Of a DNA stretch of 64,000 nucleotides, positions 42,958 to 50,952 are shown piece by piece. A program made the position numbers and the translations under genes. The notes beneath the pieces are model-generated. The model made no database searches, had not been told where the DNA came from, and worked only from the letters and a program-made list of their open reading frames with translations. Every line of letters begins with the position of its first letter. Position 1 is the stretch's first letter. This DNA comes from RGIG3178 sp942492795 (GTDB taxonomy: Bacteria > Bacillota > Clostridia > Christensenellales > QAND01): positions 1,798,001-1,862,000 of the forward strand of contig OW818639.1 of assembly GCA_942492795.1 (NCBI GenBank), read 5' to 3'.

Positions 42958-44648
42958 GCGCACTCCTATATGATATTGCCATCCAAATAGCCATCGTTGT
43001 GGCGGCGTTTTGCATTGTATCCGGATGCGTTCTTTATGCTTGCCATCACAGCAGCAACCGCTATCTGCATGTGCTGCAACTCAACTCCTACCAAAGAGAC
43101 GGATTCTGGCGCAGTATGCGGCGCAGTGCAAATGCCGACCTTTGGCCGGGATGGATGATTTTCGCATCCGTTGTCGCAACGACGGTCGCAACGTCGTACT
43201 TGCTCGCATTGGAATCATCTTTCTTGCATATCGCAGGCATCGTGATCCCTCCCGTTGTTTTTGCCGTGTTTTCCGGCGCGCTTGCTAAAAAACGCGATGC
43301 GCAGAAACAGAAAAAAGCGCTTGTGTACACCGAAAGACTGCTGCGGTTGAAAAAGACTTATGACATGTTGTGCGTTGGCTTTTCCTTGTTGTTTCCTCTT
43401 GTCGGGGCAATAGCGTTTTGGTCGCTGATGGAATCATTCGTTCCTTTGGCGGCGTTTGTGCTCGCTTTTATAAGCTATGCACCGTATGCGCTGCTCCCTT
43501 TTTTGGTGGCGCTTAGCGCCAAATTGCGGGAGAAGCCCGAACAGAAGATCAATCAATCTTTCATCGACGATGCCAAGCGCATTTTGAACGGGCGAAAAGA
43601 CCTGATACGCATCGGCATTACCGGAAGCTATGGCAAGACCAGCGCGAAATTTATATTGGGAACGATTCTCGGTGAAAAGTTTAAGGTGTTGGTTCCGCCG
43701 TCAAGCTACAACACTCCGATGGGCATAACCCGCATGGTCCGGGAGATGCTGGATGATTCCCACCAGATACTCATCGCCGAAATGGGAGCCAGGCATGTCC
43801 ATGAAATAGCCGAACTGTGCGATATCGTACAACCGAACTACAGCCTGCTGACCAGCATCGGAAAGCAACATCTTGAGACGTTCGGAAGTTTTGAGAACAT
43901 CGTACAGACGAAATACGAGATCATGCAATCGCTTGATAAGAAGGGAATAGGCTTTTTTCCAAACGACGACGGCGTGTGTCTTGAACTATACCGGCAATTT
44001 GACGGGAACAAGCGCTTGTTTGGCCTTCAAGCTAGCGGCAATGACGCTTGGGCGGAAGATGTTGAAATAGGCGCGTTTGGAAGCACGTTTGTCCTTTGCA
44101 TCGGCACAGAGAGGCAACGCTGCACCACCGGTCTTTTGGGCAGGCACAATATTATGAATATACTCGGCTGCGCATCGGTCGCACATGCGTTGGGGCTTAG
44201 CCTTGTGGAAATTGCGCAGGGGATCCAGAAGATCGAACCGGTGGAACACAGGCTGCAGCTGATAAACCCCGGCAACGGCGTGCTTATCATCGACGATGCG
44301 TTCAACAGCAACCCGAACGGCACGCAGATGGCGATGGATGTTTTGTCTATGTTTTCAGATTTTCGAAAGATCTGCGTAACGCCGGGTATGGTAGAATTGG
44401 GAGAGAGCGAATACGAGGAGAATAAAAAATTCGGGAGCCATATGGCACGTATTTGCGATATAGTCATACTGGTAGGAGAGCAAAGAGCCAAGGCGTTGGC
44501 AGAGGGTTTGGCCGAGGGCGGTTTTTCTGCCGACCGGATGCACATTGTATCCGATCTTGAAAGGGCAACGGCGGTTTTGGCAAAACTGACAAGAGCCGGC
44601 GATGTCGTATTGTTTGAAAACGATCTGCCGGATCATTACGTATCCTAG
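42954..44648 (+). CDS. Membrane-anchored Mur ligase (MurF-like)
   Basis: 564 residues. The first 200 are a membrane domain with about five hydrophobic segments (IAIQIAIVVAAFCIVSGCV, WMIFASVVATTVATSYLLAL, IAGIVIPPVVFAVFSGAL, VGFSLLFPLVGAIAFW, PLAAFVLAFISYAPYALL). Then a Mur ligase core: P-loop GITGSYGKTSAK, LIAEMGARHVHEIAELC, SIGKQHLETFGS, GRHNIMNILG and DDAFNSNPNGTQMAM as in MurF. The normal MurF N-terminal UDP-MurNAc domain is absent. Start ATGA overlaps the hydrolase stop. It may be a MurF variant or a different amide ligase of the CapB/cyanophycin type. Confidence 0.85.
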   Translation: MSALLYDIAIQIAIVVAAFCIVSGCVLYACHHSSNRYLHVLQLNSYQRDGFWRSMRRSANADLWPGWMIFASVVATTVATSYLLALESSFLHIAGIVIPPVVFAVFSGALAKKRDAQKQKKALVYTERLLRLKKTYDMLCVGFSLLFPLVGAIAFWSLMESFVPLAAFVLAFISYAPYALLPFLVALSAKLREKPEQKINQSFIDDAKRILNGRKDLIRIGITGSYGKTSAKFILGTILGEKFKVLVPPSSYNTPMGITRMVREMLDDSHQILIAEMGARHVHEIAELCDIVQPNYSLLTSIGKQHLETFGSFENIVQTKYEIMQSLDKKGIGFFPNDDGVCLELYRQFDGNKRLFGLQASGNDAWAEDVEIGAFGSTFVLCIGTERQRCTTGLLGRHNIMNILGCASVAHALGLSLVEIAQGIQKIEPVEHRLQLINPGNGVLIIDDAFNSNPNGTQMAMDVLSMFSDFRKICVTPGMVELGESEYEENKKFGSHMARICDIVILVGEQRAKALAEGLAEGGFSADRMHIVSDLERATAVLAKLTRAGDVVLFENDLPDHYVS

Positions 44649-44659
44649 GGGGCAACAGC

Positions 44660-45862
44660 ATGAAATTAAACTTGGCCGTATTTTTCGGCGGACGCAGCGT
44701 TGAACATGATGTATCCATCGTAACGGGACTTCAGGCACTTGAGCACGTGGATTTGGGGAAATACAACGCATATCCTGTCTATCTGGCGCGTGACGGGAAA
44801 TGGTACATCGGGGACGCGTTGAAAAACCTGGAAACCTACAAACAGTTTGATCCGCTCAAAGACGGCATCAAAGCGGTGCAGTTATCCGGCGTACCCGGAC
44901 AAGGTTTGGTTTATCGCGAAGAAAAGGGCGGATTGTTCAACCGGGAAAACAAGGAGACCGTGGTTCCTGTGGATGCGGCACTTTTATGTATGCACGGCGT
45001 GCATGGGGAAGACGGCAGCCTTCAGGGAATGCTCGAGATGTCCGATATCGCCTATACCAGCGCCGCCGTAGGAGCCAGCGCAGCCGGCATGGACAAAGCG
45101 TTGATGAAAAAGGTTTTTCTCGGATGTTCGTTCCCGATCAGCGCATATACAGACTTCACACGGGAGGCCTTTGAAAAGGACGGCAAAAGCATCGCGGCAG
45201 AAATCCGGGAGAAGATAGGGTATCCCTGTTATGTGAAACCGGCCAACCTGGGTTCCAGCATCGGTATAACCTGCGTGCAGGAAGATGATACGCTTGAAGA
45301 CGCGATTGCGCTGGCGCTTTCCTATGACAGGCGCATCGTTGTGGAGAAGGCCGTGCCAAACGCGATGGAGATCAATTGTTCCGTATTGGGTTACGGGGCG
45401 GATTGCAGGGCGAGTCTTTGCGAAAAACCCATCGGATGGAAGGACTTCCTGACCTTTGACGATAAATACCTGCAGCAGGGAAAAGGCGGCACATCGCGCA
45501 TCATTCCGGCACCCATCGCGCAAGACATGACGGATTGCATCCGGAAGCTGGCGTGTGATGTCTTTAAGGCCATGGACTGCAAAGGCGTCGTACGCATCGA
45601 TTTTCTGGTCAATGAGCAGACGCAGGAAGTGTTTGTCAACGAAATCAACACCATTCCGGGCTCCATGTCCTTTTATCTTTGGGAACCGACAGGCTTAAAA
45701 TATGCCGATCTGATCGATGAGCTTGTCCGTATTGCGATACGGGCAAAAGAGGACAAGAAGAAAAACAGCTATGCCTATGATTCGAGCATTCTGGACAAAG
45801 TGCGCAGAGGGCTTGGAGTAAAGGGCGCAAAAGGACAAACCTATGGGACAAAACAGCGCTAA
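44660..45862 (+). CDS. ddl: D-alanine--D-alanine ligase family (ATP-grasp)
   Basis: 400 residues, a bit longer than typical Ddl. VFFGGRSVEHDVSIVTG, MHGVHGEDGSLQGMLE, YVKPANLGSSIGIT, VEKAVPNAMEINC, an omega loop ending DDKYLQQGKGG (Lys-Tyr as in D-Ala-D-Ala, not VanA-type, enzymes) and NEINTIPGSMSFYLW. The final motif differs from the common NTLPGMT form. The coupled Mur ligase suggests the pair makes and uses a dipeptide in wall precursor synthesis. GGGGGC site before the ATG; overlaps the next gene by 20 bases. Confidence 0.9.
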   Translation: MKLNLAVFFGGRSVEHDVSIVTGLQALEHVDLGKYNAYPVYLARDGKWYIGDALKNLETYKQFDPLKDGIKAVQLSGVPGQGLVYREEKGGLFNRENKETVVPVDAALLCMHGVHGEDGSLQGMLEMSDIAYTSAAVGASAAGMDKALMKKVFLGCSFPISAYTDFTREAFEKDGKSIAAEIREKIGYPCYVKPANLGSSIGITCVQEDDTLEDAIALALSYDRRIVVEKAVPNAMEINCSVLGYGADCRASLCEKPIGWKDFLTFDDKYLQQGKGGTSRIIPAPIAQDMTDCIRKLACDVFKAMDCKGVVRIDFLVNEQTQEVFVNEINTIPGSMSFYLWEPTGLKYADLIDELVRIAIRAKEDKKKNSYAYDSSILDKVRRGLGVKGAKGQTYGTKQR

Positions 45863-46244
45863 CGAGTTGCATTGGAAAGCGTATCTGATAGGGCCATTGA
45901 CCGGGATTCCGAAACTGCTGCGCGGCGTGCGGGACGAAGACCGGACAGAGGCTTTTCACGGAGCGCAGTCAACGGCATTGGGAGGTATTTTTATCCTCGG
46001 GTTCATCCTGCTGGGAATCCTGTTTCGACAGGCCCTGCCGATGATGGGCATTGAAAATGATGTCAAGAGCCTGACCATTTCCGTCACCGTGTGGCTTTGT
46101 TATTATGTATGGCTGGGCGGCGGTCTTTGGTTGTATCTATGCTGTCTTGTCACGGCGCGCGCAGGCGGATGGAACGTATCCGGATTTTTAACGTGGTGTG
46201 CGCTGCGGCTTGAAAATATTGTGGCAATCCTATTGAAAAAATAA
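45843..46244 (+). CDS. Small membrane protein of the ddl operon
   Basis: 133 residues with three hydrophobic segments (ALGGIFILGFILLGILF, LTISVTVWLCYYVWLGGGLWLYLCCLV, and an amphipathic C-terminal helix). The N-terminal part LIGPLTGIPKLLRGVRDEDRTEAF is soluble. AAAGGAC lies five bases before the ATG, overlapping ddl. No family recognised; the context suggests a partner of the membrane Mur ligase. Confidence 0.78.
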   Translation: MGQNSANELHWKAYLIGPLTGIPKLLRGVRDEDRTEAFHGAQSTALGGIFILGFILLGILFRQALPMMGIENDVKSLTISVTVWLCYYVWLGGGLWLYLCCLVTARAGGWNVSGFLTWCALRLENIVAILLKK

Positions 46245-46274
46245 AGAGTACAAAAGTGTAAAGGAGTGAGGCCA

Positions 46275-47495
46275 ATGGCCAAAATTGCAATGAAAACCCC
46301 TTTGGTGGAGATGGACGGGGACGAAATGACCCGCATCATCTGGCGGATGATCAAGGATGATCTTATCTTGCCGTATGTTGACCTGAAAACGGAATACTAC
46401 GATCTGGGGTTGACAAATCGTGACCGGACAGACGATCAGGTGACGATCGATTCTGCAAAAGCCAACATACGTCTGGGTGTTGCCGTAAAGTGCGCCACCA
46501 TAACGCCCAATACGCAGCGCATGGAAGAATATACGCTAAAAAAGATGTATAAGAGCCCCAATGCGACAATCCGTGCGGCGCTGGACGGCACCGTGTTCCG
46601 TTCACCGATCGTGGTCAAAGGAATCGACCCGATCGTATCATGCTGGAAAAAACCCATCACCATAGCCCGCCACGCATATGGGGATATCTATAAAGCCGCC
46701 GAATTCGTGGTGGATGGACCCGGCATCGTCAAACTCGTATACCAGAGCGCGTCCGGGACGAAAGAATTTGAAGTGCAGCAATTTGATGGCAAAGGCATCG
46801 CGATGGGCATGCACAACACGGACGAATCCATCCGGAGCTTTGCCCGCTCATGCTTTACGTATGCGCTTGAGATCAAACAGGATCTGTGGTTTGGCACGAA
46901 AGATACCATTTTGAAAATATACGACGGTACCTTCAAGGTACTATTTGAGGATATCTATGTCAGTGAAGGGTACCAGAAGAGCTTCAAAGAAGCGGGGCTG
47001 CGGTATGAATATACGCTGATCGATGATGCGGTCGCCCGTGTCATGCGCAGCGAAGGCGGTTTCATCTGGGCATGCAAGAACTATGACGGCGACGTTATGA
47101 GCGATATGGTTGCGACTGCTTTCGGAAGCCTTGCCATGATGACAAGCGTATTGGTATCCCCCGACGGAAAATACGAATACGAAGCAGCACACGGTACAGT
47201 GACCCGTCACTACTACCGTCATCTGAAGGGCGAAAAGACCAGCACCAACCCGATAGCCACGCTGTTTGCATGGACGGGCGCACTGCGTACCCGCGCTATG
47301 ATGGACTCACTGCCGGATCTGGCAGCGTATGCGGACAACATGGAACGTGCTGCGCTTCAAACCATTGAAAGCGGCAAAATGACCGGGGATTTGAAAAACA
47401 TGACGACGATAGAAAACGCGCGAAGCCTCTATACGCATGACTTCATTCTTGCGATTCGCGATGCATATGATGTGATCGTCAAAGAAGGAGCATGA
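46275..47495 (+). CDS. icd: NADP-dependent isocitrate dehydrogenase (eukaryotic/subfamily II type)
   Basis: 406 residues. KTPLVEMDGDEMTRIIWRMIKDDLI, the substrate loop NTQRMEEY, KSPNATIRAALDGTVFR, DDAVARVMRSEGGFIWACKNYDGDVMSD and GTVTRHYYRH match homodimeric NADP-IDH of the eukaryote-like subfamily rather than E. coli Icd. It would give 2-oxoglutarate and NADPH for biosynthesis. The start is ATG 46275 eight bases after AAGGAG; an upstream GTG overlaps that site. Confidence 0.96.
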   Translation: MAKIAMKTPLVEMDGDEMTRIIWRMIKDDLILPYVDLKTEYYDLGLTNRDRTDDQVTIDSAKANIRLGVAVKCATITPNTQRMEEYTLKKMYKSPNATIRAALDGTVFRSPIVVKGIDPIVSCWKKPITIARHAYGDIYKAAEFVVDGPGIVKLVYQSASGTKEFEVQQFDGKGIAMGMHNTDESIRSFARSCFTYALEIKQDLWFGTKDTILKIYDGTFKVLFEDIYVSEGYQKSFKEAGLRYEYTLIDDAVARVMRSEGGFIWACKNYDGDVMSDMVATAFGSLAMMTSVLVSPDGKYEYEAAHGTVTRHYYRHLKGEKTSTNPIATLFAWTGALRTRAMMDSLPDLAAYADNMERAALQTIESGKMTGDLKNMTTIENARSLYTHDFILAIRDAYDVIVKEGA

Positions 47496-47501
47496 ACATC
47501 C

Positions 47502-47999
47502 ATGACTGTATACGAACAATGGGAGCAATTGGCCAAAAGCCAGACGGAAGAGACCACGGCCGACTTCGAAAAGGAATACTATTCCAAGGAACAGGCCGTA
47601 TATCAGACTATCCTAAGCGAAAAGGATACCGTGATAGAAGGTACTTTTGATGAACTGGCACAAAGATTTTCATTTTCACACGCGATGTTTGCGGGGTTTA
47701 TGGAGGGCATCAACACCAGTCTTTTGCAGTGCGTTGAAGTCGAATCCATGACGCCGGAAATGCACATCGCCCTGAACGTGGATTATGAAAAACTCTATGA
47801 GAATATGCTCAAGGCCAAAGCGGACTGGCTGTATAATTTAAGCGAATGGGACTCGGTTTTAAACGCGCAAAAACGCAAAGAAATCACAAAACAATACCAT
47901 GACAGCTTAAGGGCAAAAAGCCAGAAAATTGACCGCAATGCTCCATGCCCGTGCGGCAGCGGAAAGAAATACAAAAAGTGCTGCGGCGCAAACAGCTAA
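47502..47999 (+). CDS. SEC-C metal-binding domain protein
   Basis: 165 residues. A helical N-terminal domain of about 135 residues is followed by the SEC-C motif NAPCPCGSGKKYKKCCG, a Cys4-type zinc site like that at the end of SecA. Function of this family is unknown; a binding role with proteins or RNA is usual guesswork. It begins six bases after icd, so both share a transcript, and ends at a strong terminator. Confidence 0.9.
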   Translation: MTVYEQWEQLAKSQTEETTADFEKEYYSKEQAVYQTILSEKDTVIEGTFDELAQRFSFSHAMFAGFMEGINTSLLQCVEVESMTPEMHIALNVDYEKLYENMLKAKADWLYNLSEWDSVLNAQKRKEITKQYHDSLRAKSQKIDRNAPCPCGSGKKYKKCCGANS

Positions 48000-48032
48000 T
48001 CCTACACAAACCTATTTCCATTATTTATAGTA

Positions 48033-48065
48033 ACCCCGTCAAGCAGGACTTGGCGGGGTTTTTAC
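48033..48065 (+). terminator. Terminator after the icd operon
   Basis: 12-bp stem with one G-T pair (48033-48044 with 48050-48061), T5 tail. Confidence 0.92.
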
Positions 48066-48114
48066 ATAATCTTTTTTTGTATGGTGCACACTAGAAAAAA
48101 ACAGAGGTGATAAA

Positions 48115-48315
48115 ATGAAACGCATACTATGCATACTTGTCGTATCCTTGTTGGCGGCGTTTGTTGGCGGCTGCAACGTTGCGCCGGCTCCCTTGCCGCA
48201 GGTGACAATTCTGTCAACGGATATGCTGCCGGCATATTCAATTCCCGATGTCACGATGATTCCCCCCACGGGAACACCGATCTCTTCGCCCGGAATTATT
48301 CCTTCAGCCACATGA
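48115..48315 (+). CDS. Very small lipoprotein
   Basis: 66 residues: a signal peptide (KRILCILVVSLLAAFVGGC, lipobox FVGGC) and a Pro/Thr/Ser-rich tail of about 45 residues without a fold. Strong ribosome site ACAGAGGTGATAAA-ATG. No family recognised. It would be a small surface-anchored peptide. Confidence 0.7.
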   Translation: MKRILCILVVSLLAAFVGGCNVAPAPLPQVTILSTDMLPAYSIPDVTMIPPTGTPISSPGIIPSAT

Positions 48316-48350
48316 CGTCCGGAACGATACCGAAAGTATCATTGCAAAAT

Positions 48351-48379
48351 GCAAAGCACTCCATGCTGGAGTGCTTTGC
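48351..48379. terminator. Bidirectional terminator between the small lipoprotein and E1-like genes
   Basis: 12-bp perfect stem GCAAAGCACTCC/GGAGTGCTTTGC (48351-48362 with 48368-48379) between convergent genes; T-rich flanks are modest on both strands. Confidence 0.8.
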
Positions 48380-49120
48380 TTATTCCGCTATAGGTGTTCC
48401 GCAAACAGGGCAATTGGGGTTGCGATCGATGCGGACGGTCGTTTTGGACAGATCTGTAAGACTGTAAATGTGCTTCGCGCCGGCGGGCACAGGCAACTTG
48501 AGAAGCATGCGGATGGCTATCCCTGCCTGCATCGAACCGATCATACCCGCAGCGGCTCCCAAAACGGGGATGGGTCCTTTGGGCTTGGCCGATGATTCCT
48601 GATTGGCACAGGCAAAACATGCCGTTTGATGGGGATAGATGGGGAACAGATATCCATCCATTCTGCTGATGCCGGCTTCGATCAACGGAATATTTAACTC
48701 GACACAAGCTTTGTTTACCAAAAAGCGCGTACTCGCATTGTCAACGCAGTCGATGATCAGATCCATCCCGGAAAACAGCGAAAGGATGTTATCCTCGTTC
48801 AGACGCACAGCGTGCGGAACGATATTGAGGGAACTGTCCAGCGCGCTTAAGCGTTCACAAGCGCGCGTCGCCTTCAAATGCCCGAGATCCGCTTCGGCAA
48901 AGAGGATTTGACGGTTTAAATTTGTGATGGAAACCACATCATCGTCCACAACATGGATCGTGCCGACTCCCGCAGCGGTCAGATAATACAGCGTCGGTCC
49001 GCCCAAACCGCCAGAGCCGGTAACAAGCACGCGTGAATTGCTTAAAAGGGACTGTCCGTCCAGACCGATTTCGGGTAAAATGATTTGACGAAGATGTCGA
49101 TCATTCTGAATGCTTTGCAA
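48380..49120 (-). CDS. ThiF/MoeB/HesA-family E1-like adenylating enzyme
   Basis: 246 residues. ATP-binding VLVTGSGGLGGPTLYYL (glycines 35-41), VVDDDVV, the Arg-Gln finger NLNRQILF, IIDCVDN (Asp124, Asp127) and two zinc CxxC pairs (CFAC 168-171, CPVC 237-240). The Cys found before the GVLG-like turn in ThiF and MoeB is absent: the region reads SAKPKGPIPVLGAAAG. It would adenylate the C-terminal Gly of a ubiquitin-like protein. No ThiS or MoaD lies nearby. TTG start with AAGGAG upstream; divergent from hflX. Confidence 0.9.
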   Translation of the reverse strand: MQSIQNDRHLRQIILPEIGLDGQSLLSNSRVLVTGSGGLGGPTLYYLTAAGVGTIHVVDDDVVSITNLNRQILFAEADLGHLKATRACERLSALDSSLNIVPHAVRLNEDNILSLFSGMDLIIDCVDNASTRFLVNKACVELNIPLIEAGISRMDGYLFPIYPHQTACFACANQESSAKPKGPIPVLGAAAGMIGSMQAGIAIRMLLKLPVPAGAKHIYSLTDLSKTTVRIDRNPNCPVCGTPIAE

Positions 49121-49141
49121 AAGAATCAGCTCCTTTTTTTC

Positions 49142-49170
49142 ATTATAAGAGCGGACAGGAAAGACATCAA
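49142..49170 (-). promoter_or_regulatory. Sigma-A promoter of the E1-like gene
   Basis: Reverse strand TTGATG (49165-49170), 17-base spacer, TATAAT (49142-49147). Confidence 0.8.
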
Positions 49171-49195
49171 TGTTTATTTAAGGGTTTAAGAAAGG

Positions 49196-49209
49196 AAACG
49201 ATATCGTTT
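49196..49209. promoter_or_regulatory. 14-bp perfect palindrome at the hflX start
   Basis: AAACGATATCGTTT, perfectly symmetric, overlapping the first base of the hflX TTG codon and lying just after its GGAAACG ribosome site. Possible operator in the 88-base divergent region, or chance. Confidence 0.4.
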
Positions 49210-50948
49210 TGTATGAAAATATCAATGGCAATACAGCAGGATTACCTCATGCTCTGTTAAACGAAATGAAGGAATTCTATGAGACAAGGATGTCTCGCGG
49301 CGAGTTTATAAGCGTTGAGTTCTGTCAAAGGCTGGCGTATTTTACCTCGCAAATAAACCGCGAAGTGTCGGTTCTGATAGCGCGCGACGGCATGGTCCTT
49401 GATGTCAGCATCGGACATTTCAACCGCGTAGCCATGCCCGAATTGAGAACCATCCGCTCCAAGACAAGGCTTAGCGGACTGCGCTGCATCCATACGCACC
49501 CGAACGCGTCGGGCGAACTGAGTGACGTGGATCTCGCGACGCTTGCGCAGACGCGTTTTGACGCGATGGCGGCGATCGGTGTTTTTCAAGGCAAAGCGAT
49601 CGATTTTTATGCCGCGTATTTGACGGGGGAACAGGAACCGGAAAGCGAAATGATGGGACCCTTTGACCCCAACCAATCGTTGCCGGATTTTTTGTTTAAG
49701 CGTATTGCGCAAGCCGACAAAGCCTTTTCACGATTCGAGGCGTTCCTGCCCAAAGAGGAAGCTGAGAAAGCCGTATTGGTTGGCCTTAACGAAGACGGAA
49801 TGGAAGAGCTGGCAGAGCTTGCCAAAACGGCGGGAGCACAGGTCGTGTATACGGAGGTACAAAATCGATCCAATCCCGATAATGCTACCTACATCGGTTC
49901 GGGCAAAGCGCAGGAACTCGCGATGAAACGGGGCGACTTGGGTGCCAACCTGTTCATTTTCGACGGGGAGCTTTCCGCTACGCAGACGCGAAACCTCGAA
50001 GAGATCATGCAATGCAAAATCATCGACAGGACATCGCTGATCCTGGATATTTTTGCGATGCGCGCACAGAGCCGTGAAGGCAAGCTTCAGGTGGAATTGG
50101 CGCAAATGCAATATCTTTTGCCGCGCTTAAGCGGTGCGGGCATTGCGATGAGCCGTCTTGGGGGCGGCATCGGAACGCGTGGCCCCGGAGAAACGCGCAT
50201 TGAAACGGACAGACGGCGCATCCGGCGGCGCATCTATGAGCTGCAAACGGAAATAGATCAACTGTCCAAACAGCGCGAGATAAGAAGAAGCAAGCGCATC
50301 CGTTCCAACTTGTTCAGCATCGCGCTCGTAGGATACACGAATGCCGGAAAGAGCACGCTGTTAAACCGTTTGACGGGAGCGGACGCTTTGGCTGAAAACA
50401 AGCTGTTCGCTACGCTGGATCCATTGGCCAGACATACGACGATCGGCGGGCATGACGTGGTGGTAACAGACACTGTCGGGTTTGTCAGAAAACTGCCGCA
50501 TGAATTGGTCGACGCGTTTCGCTCCACATTGGAAGAGACGCTGCATGCCGATTTGATATTGCATGTCATCGACGCTGCGCATCCGCAACGGGATACGCAG
50601 ATGGACGTTGTGGAACAGGTTCTGGGTCAGCTTGGCGCATCCGAGACGCCGCAAATCCTTGTTTTCAACAAGGCGGACAAACAGAATGCGTTGATACCCA
50701 CTGGCGCCATCGCAATCAGCGCCCTGGACGGCGAAGGCATTGATGCGCTGTGCACCGAGATCGCAAAATTCATCGAATCCCAATGGGTCACAACGGACAT
50801 AACCGTGCCTTATGCGCGGGGCGATGTGCATAATTTCATTCGCAACAACGCCGCAGTGCTTTTGGAACAATACGAAGCCCTTGGCACTTCGATGAAAATC
50901 CGCGTGTCAAGGGCATTGTTGGATCGTATACAGAAAATGCTGCTTTAA
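49209..50948 (+). CDS. hflX: GTPase HflX with RadC/JAMM-like N-terminal domain
   Basis: 579 residues, about 150 longer than typical HflX. Residues 30-150 carry NREVSVLI (Glu52) and HTHPNASGELSDVD, i.e. HxHP-x6-SxxD (His95, His97, Ser105, Asp108), the JAMM zinc signature with RadC spacing. Then the HflX N-domain (YIGSGKAQEL, FDGELSATQTRNLEE), the glycine-rich GGGIGTRGPGETRIETDRR, and the G domain: GYTNAGKSTLLN, DTVGFVRKLPH, NKADK and SAL. Known HflX rescues stalled or hibernating ribosomes. TTG start after AAAGGAAACG. The stop lies four bases from the stop of the convergent zinc-ribbon gene. Confidence 0.93.
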   Translation: MYENINGNTAGLPHALLNEMKEFYETRMSRGEFISVEFCQRLAYFTSQINREVSVLIARDGMVLDVSIGHFNRVAMPELRTIRSKTRLSGLRCIHTHPNASGELSDVDLATLAQTRFDAMAAIGVFQGKAIDFYAAYLTGEQEPESEMMGPFDPNQSLPDFLFKRIAQADKAFSRFEAFLPKEEAEKAVLVGLNEDGMEELAELAKTAGAQVVYTEVQNRSNPDNATYIGSGKAQELAMKRGDLGANLFIFDGELSATQTRNLEEIMQCKIIDRTSLILDIFAMRAQSREGKLQVELAQMQYLLPRLSGAGIAMSRLGGGIGTRGPGETRIETDRRRIRRRIYELQTEIDQLSKQREIRRSKRIRSNLFSIALVGYTNAGKSTLLNRLTGADALAENKLFATLDPLARHTTIGGHDVVVTDTVGFVRKLPHELVDAFRSTLEETLHADLILHVIDAAHPQRDTQMDVVEQVLGQLGASETPQILVFNKADKQNALIPTGAIAISALDGEGIDALCTEIAKFIESQWVTTDITVPYARGDVHNFIRNNAAVLLEQYEALGTSMKIRVSRALLDRIQKMLL

Positions 50949-50952
50949 GGTA

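Noticed and set aside
45421..45500. Ddl as a VanA-type D-Ala-D-Lac ligase (resistance operon)
   Set aside because: The omega loop carries the Lys-Tyr pair of D-Ala-D-Ala enzymes, and there is no vanH or vanX gene.
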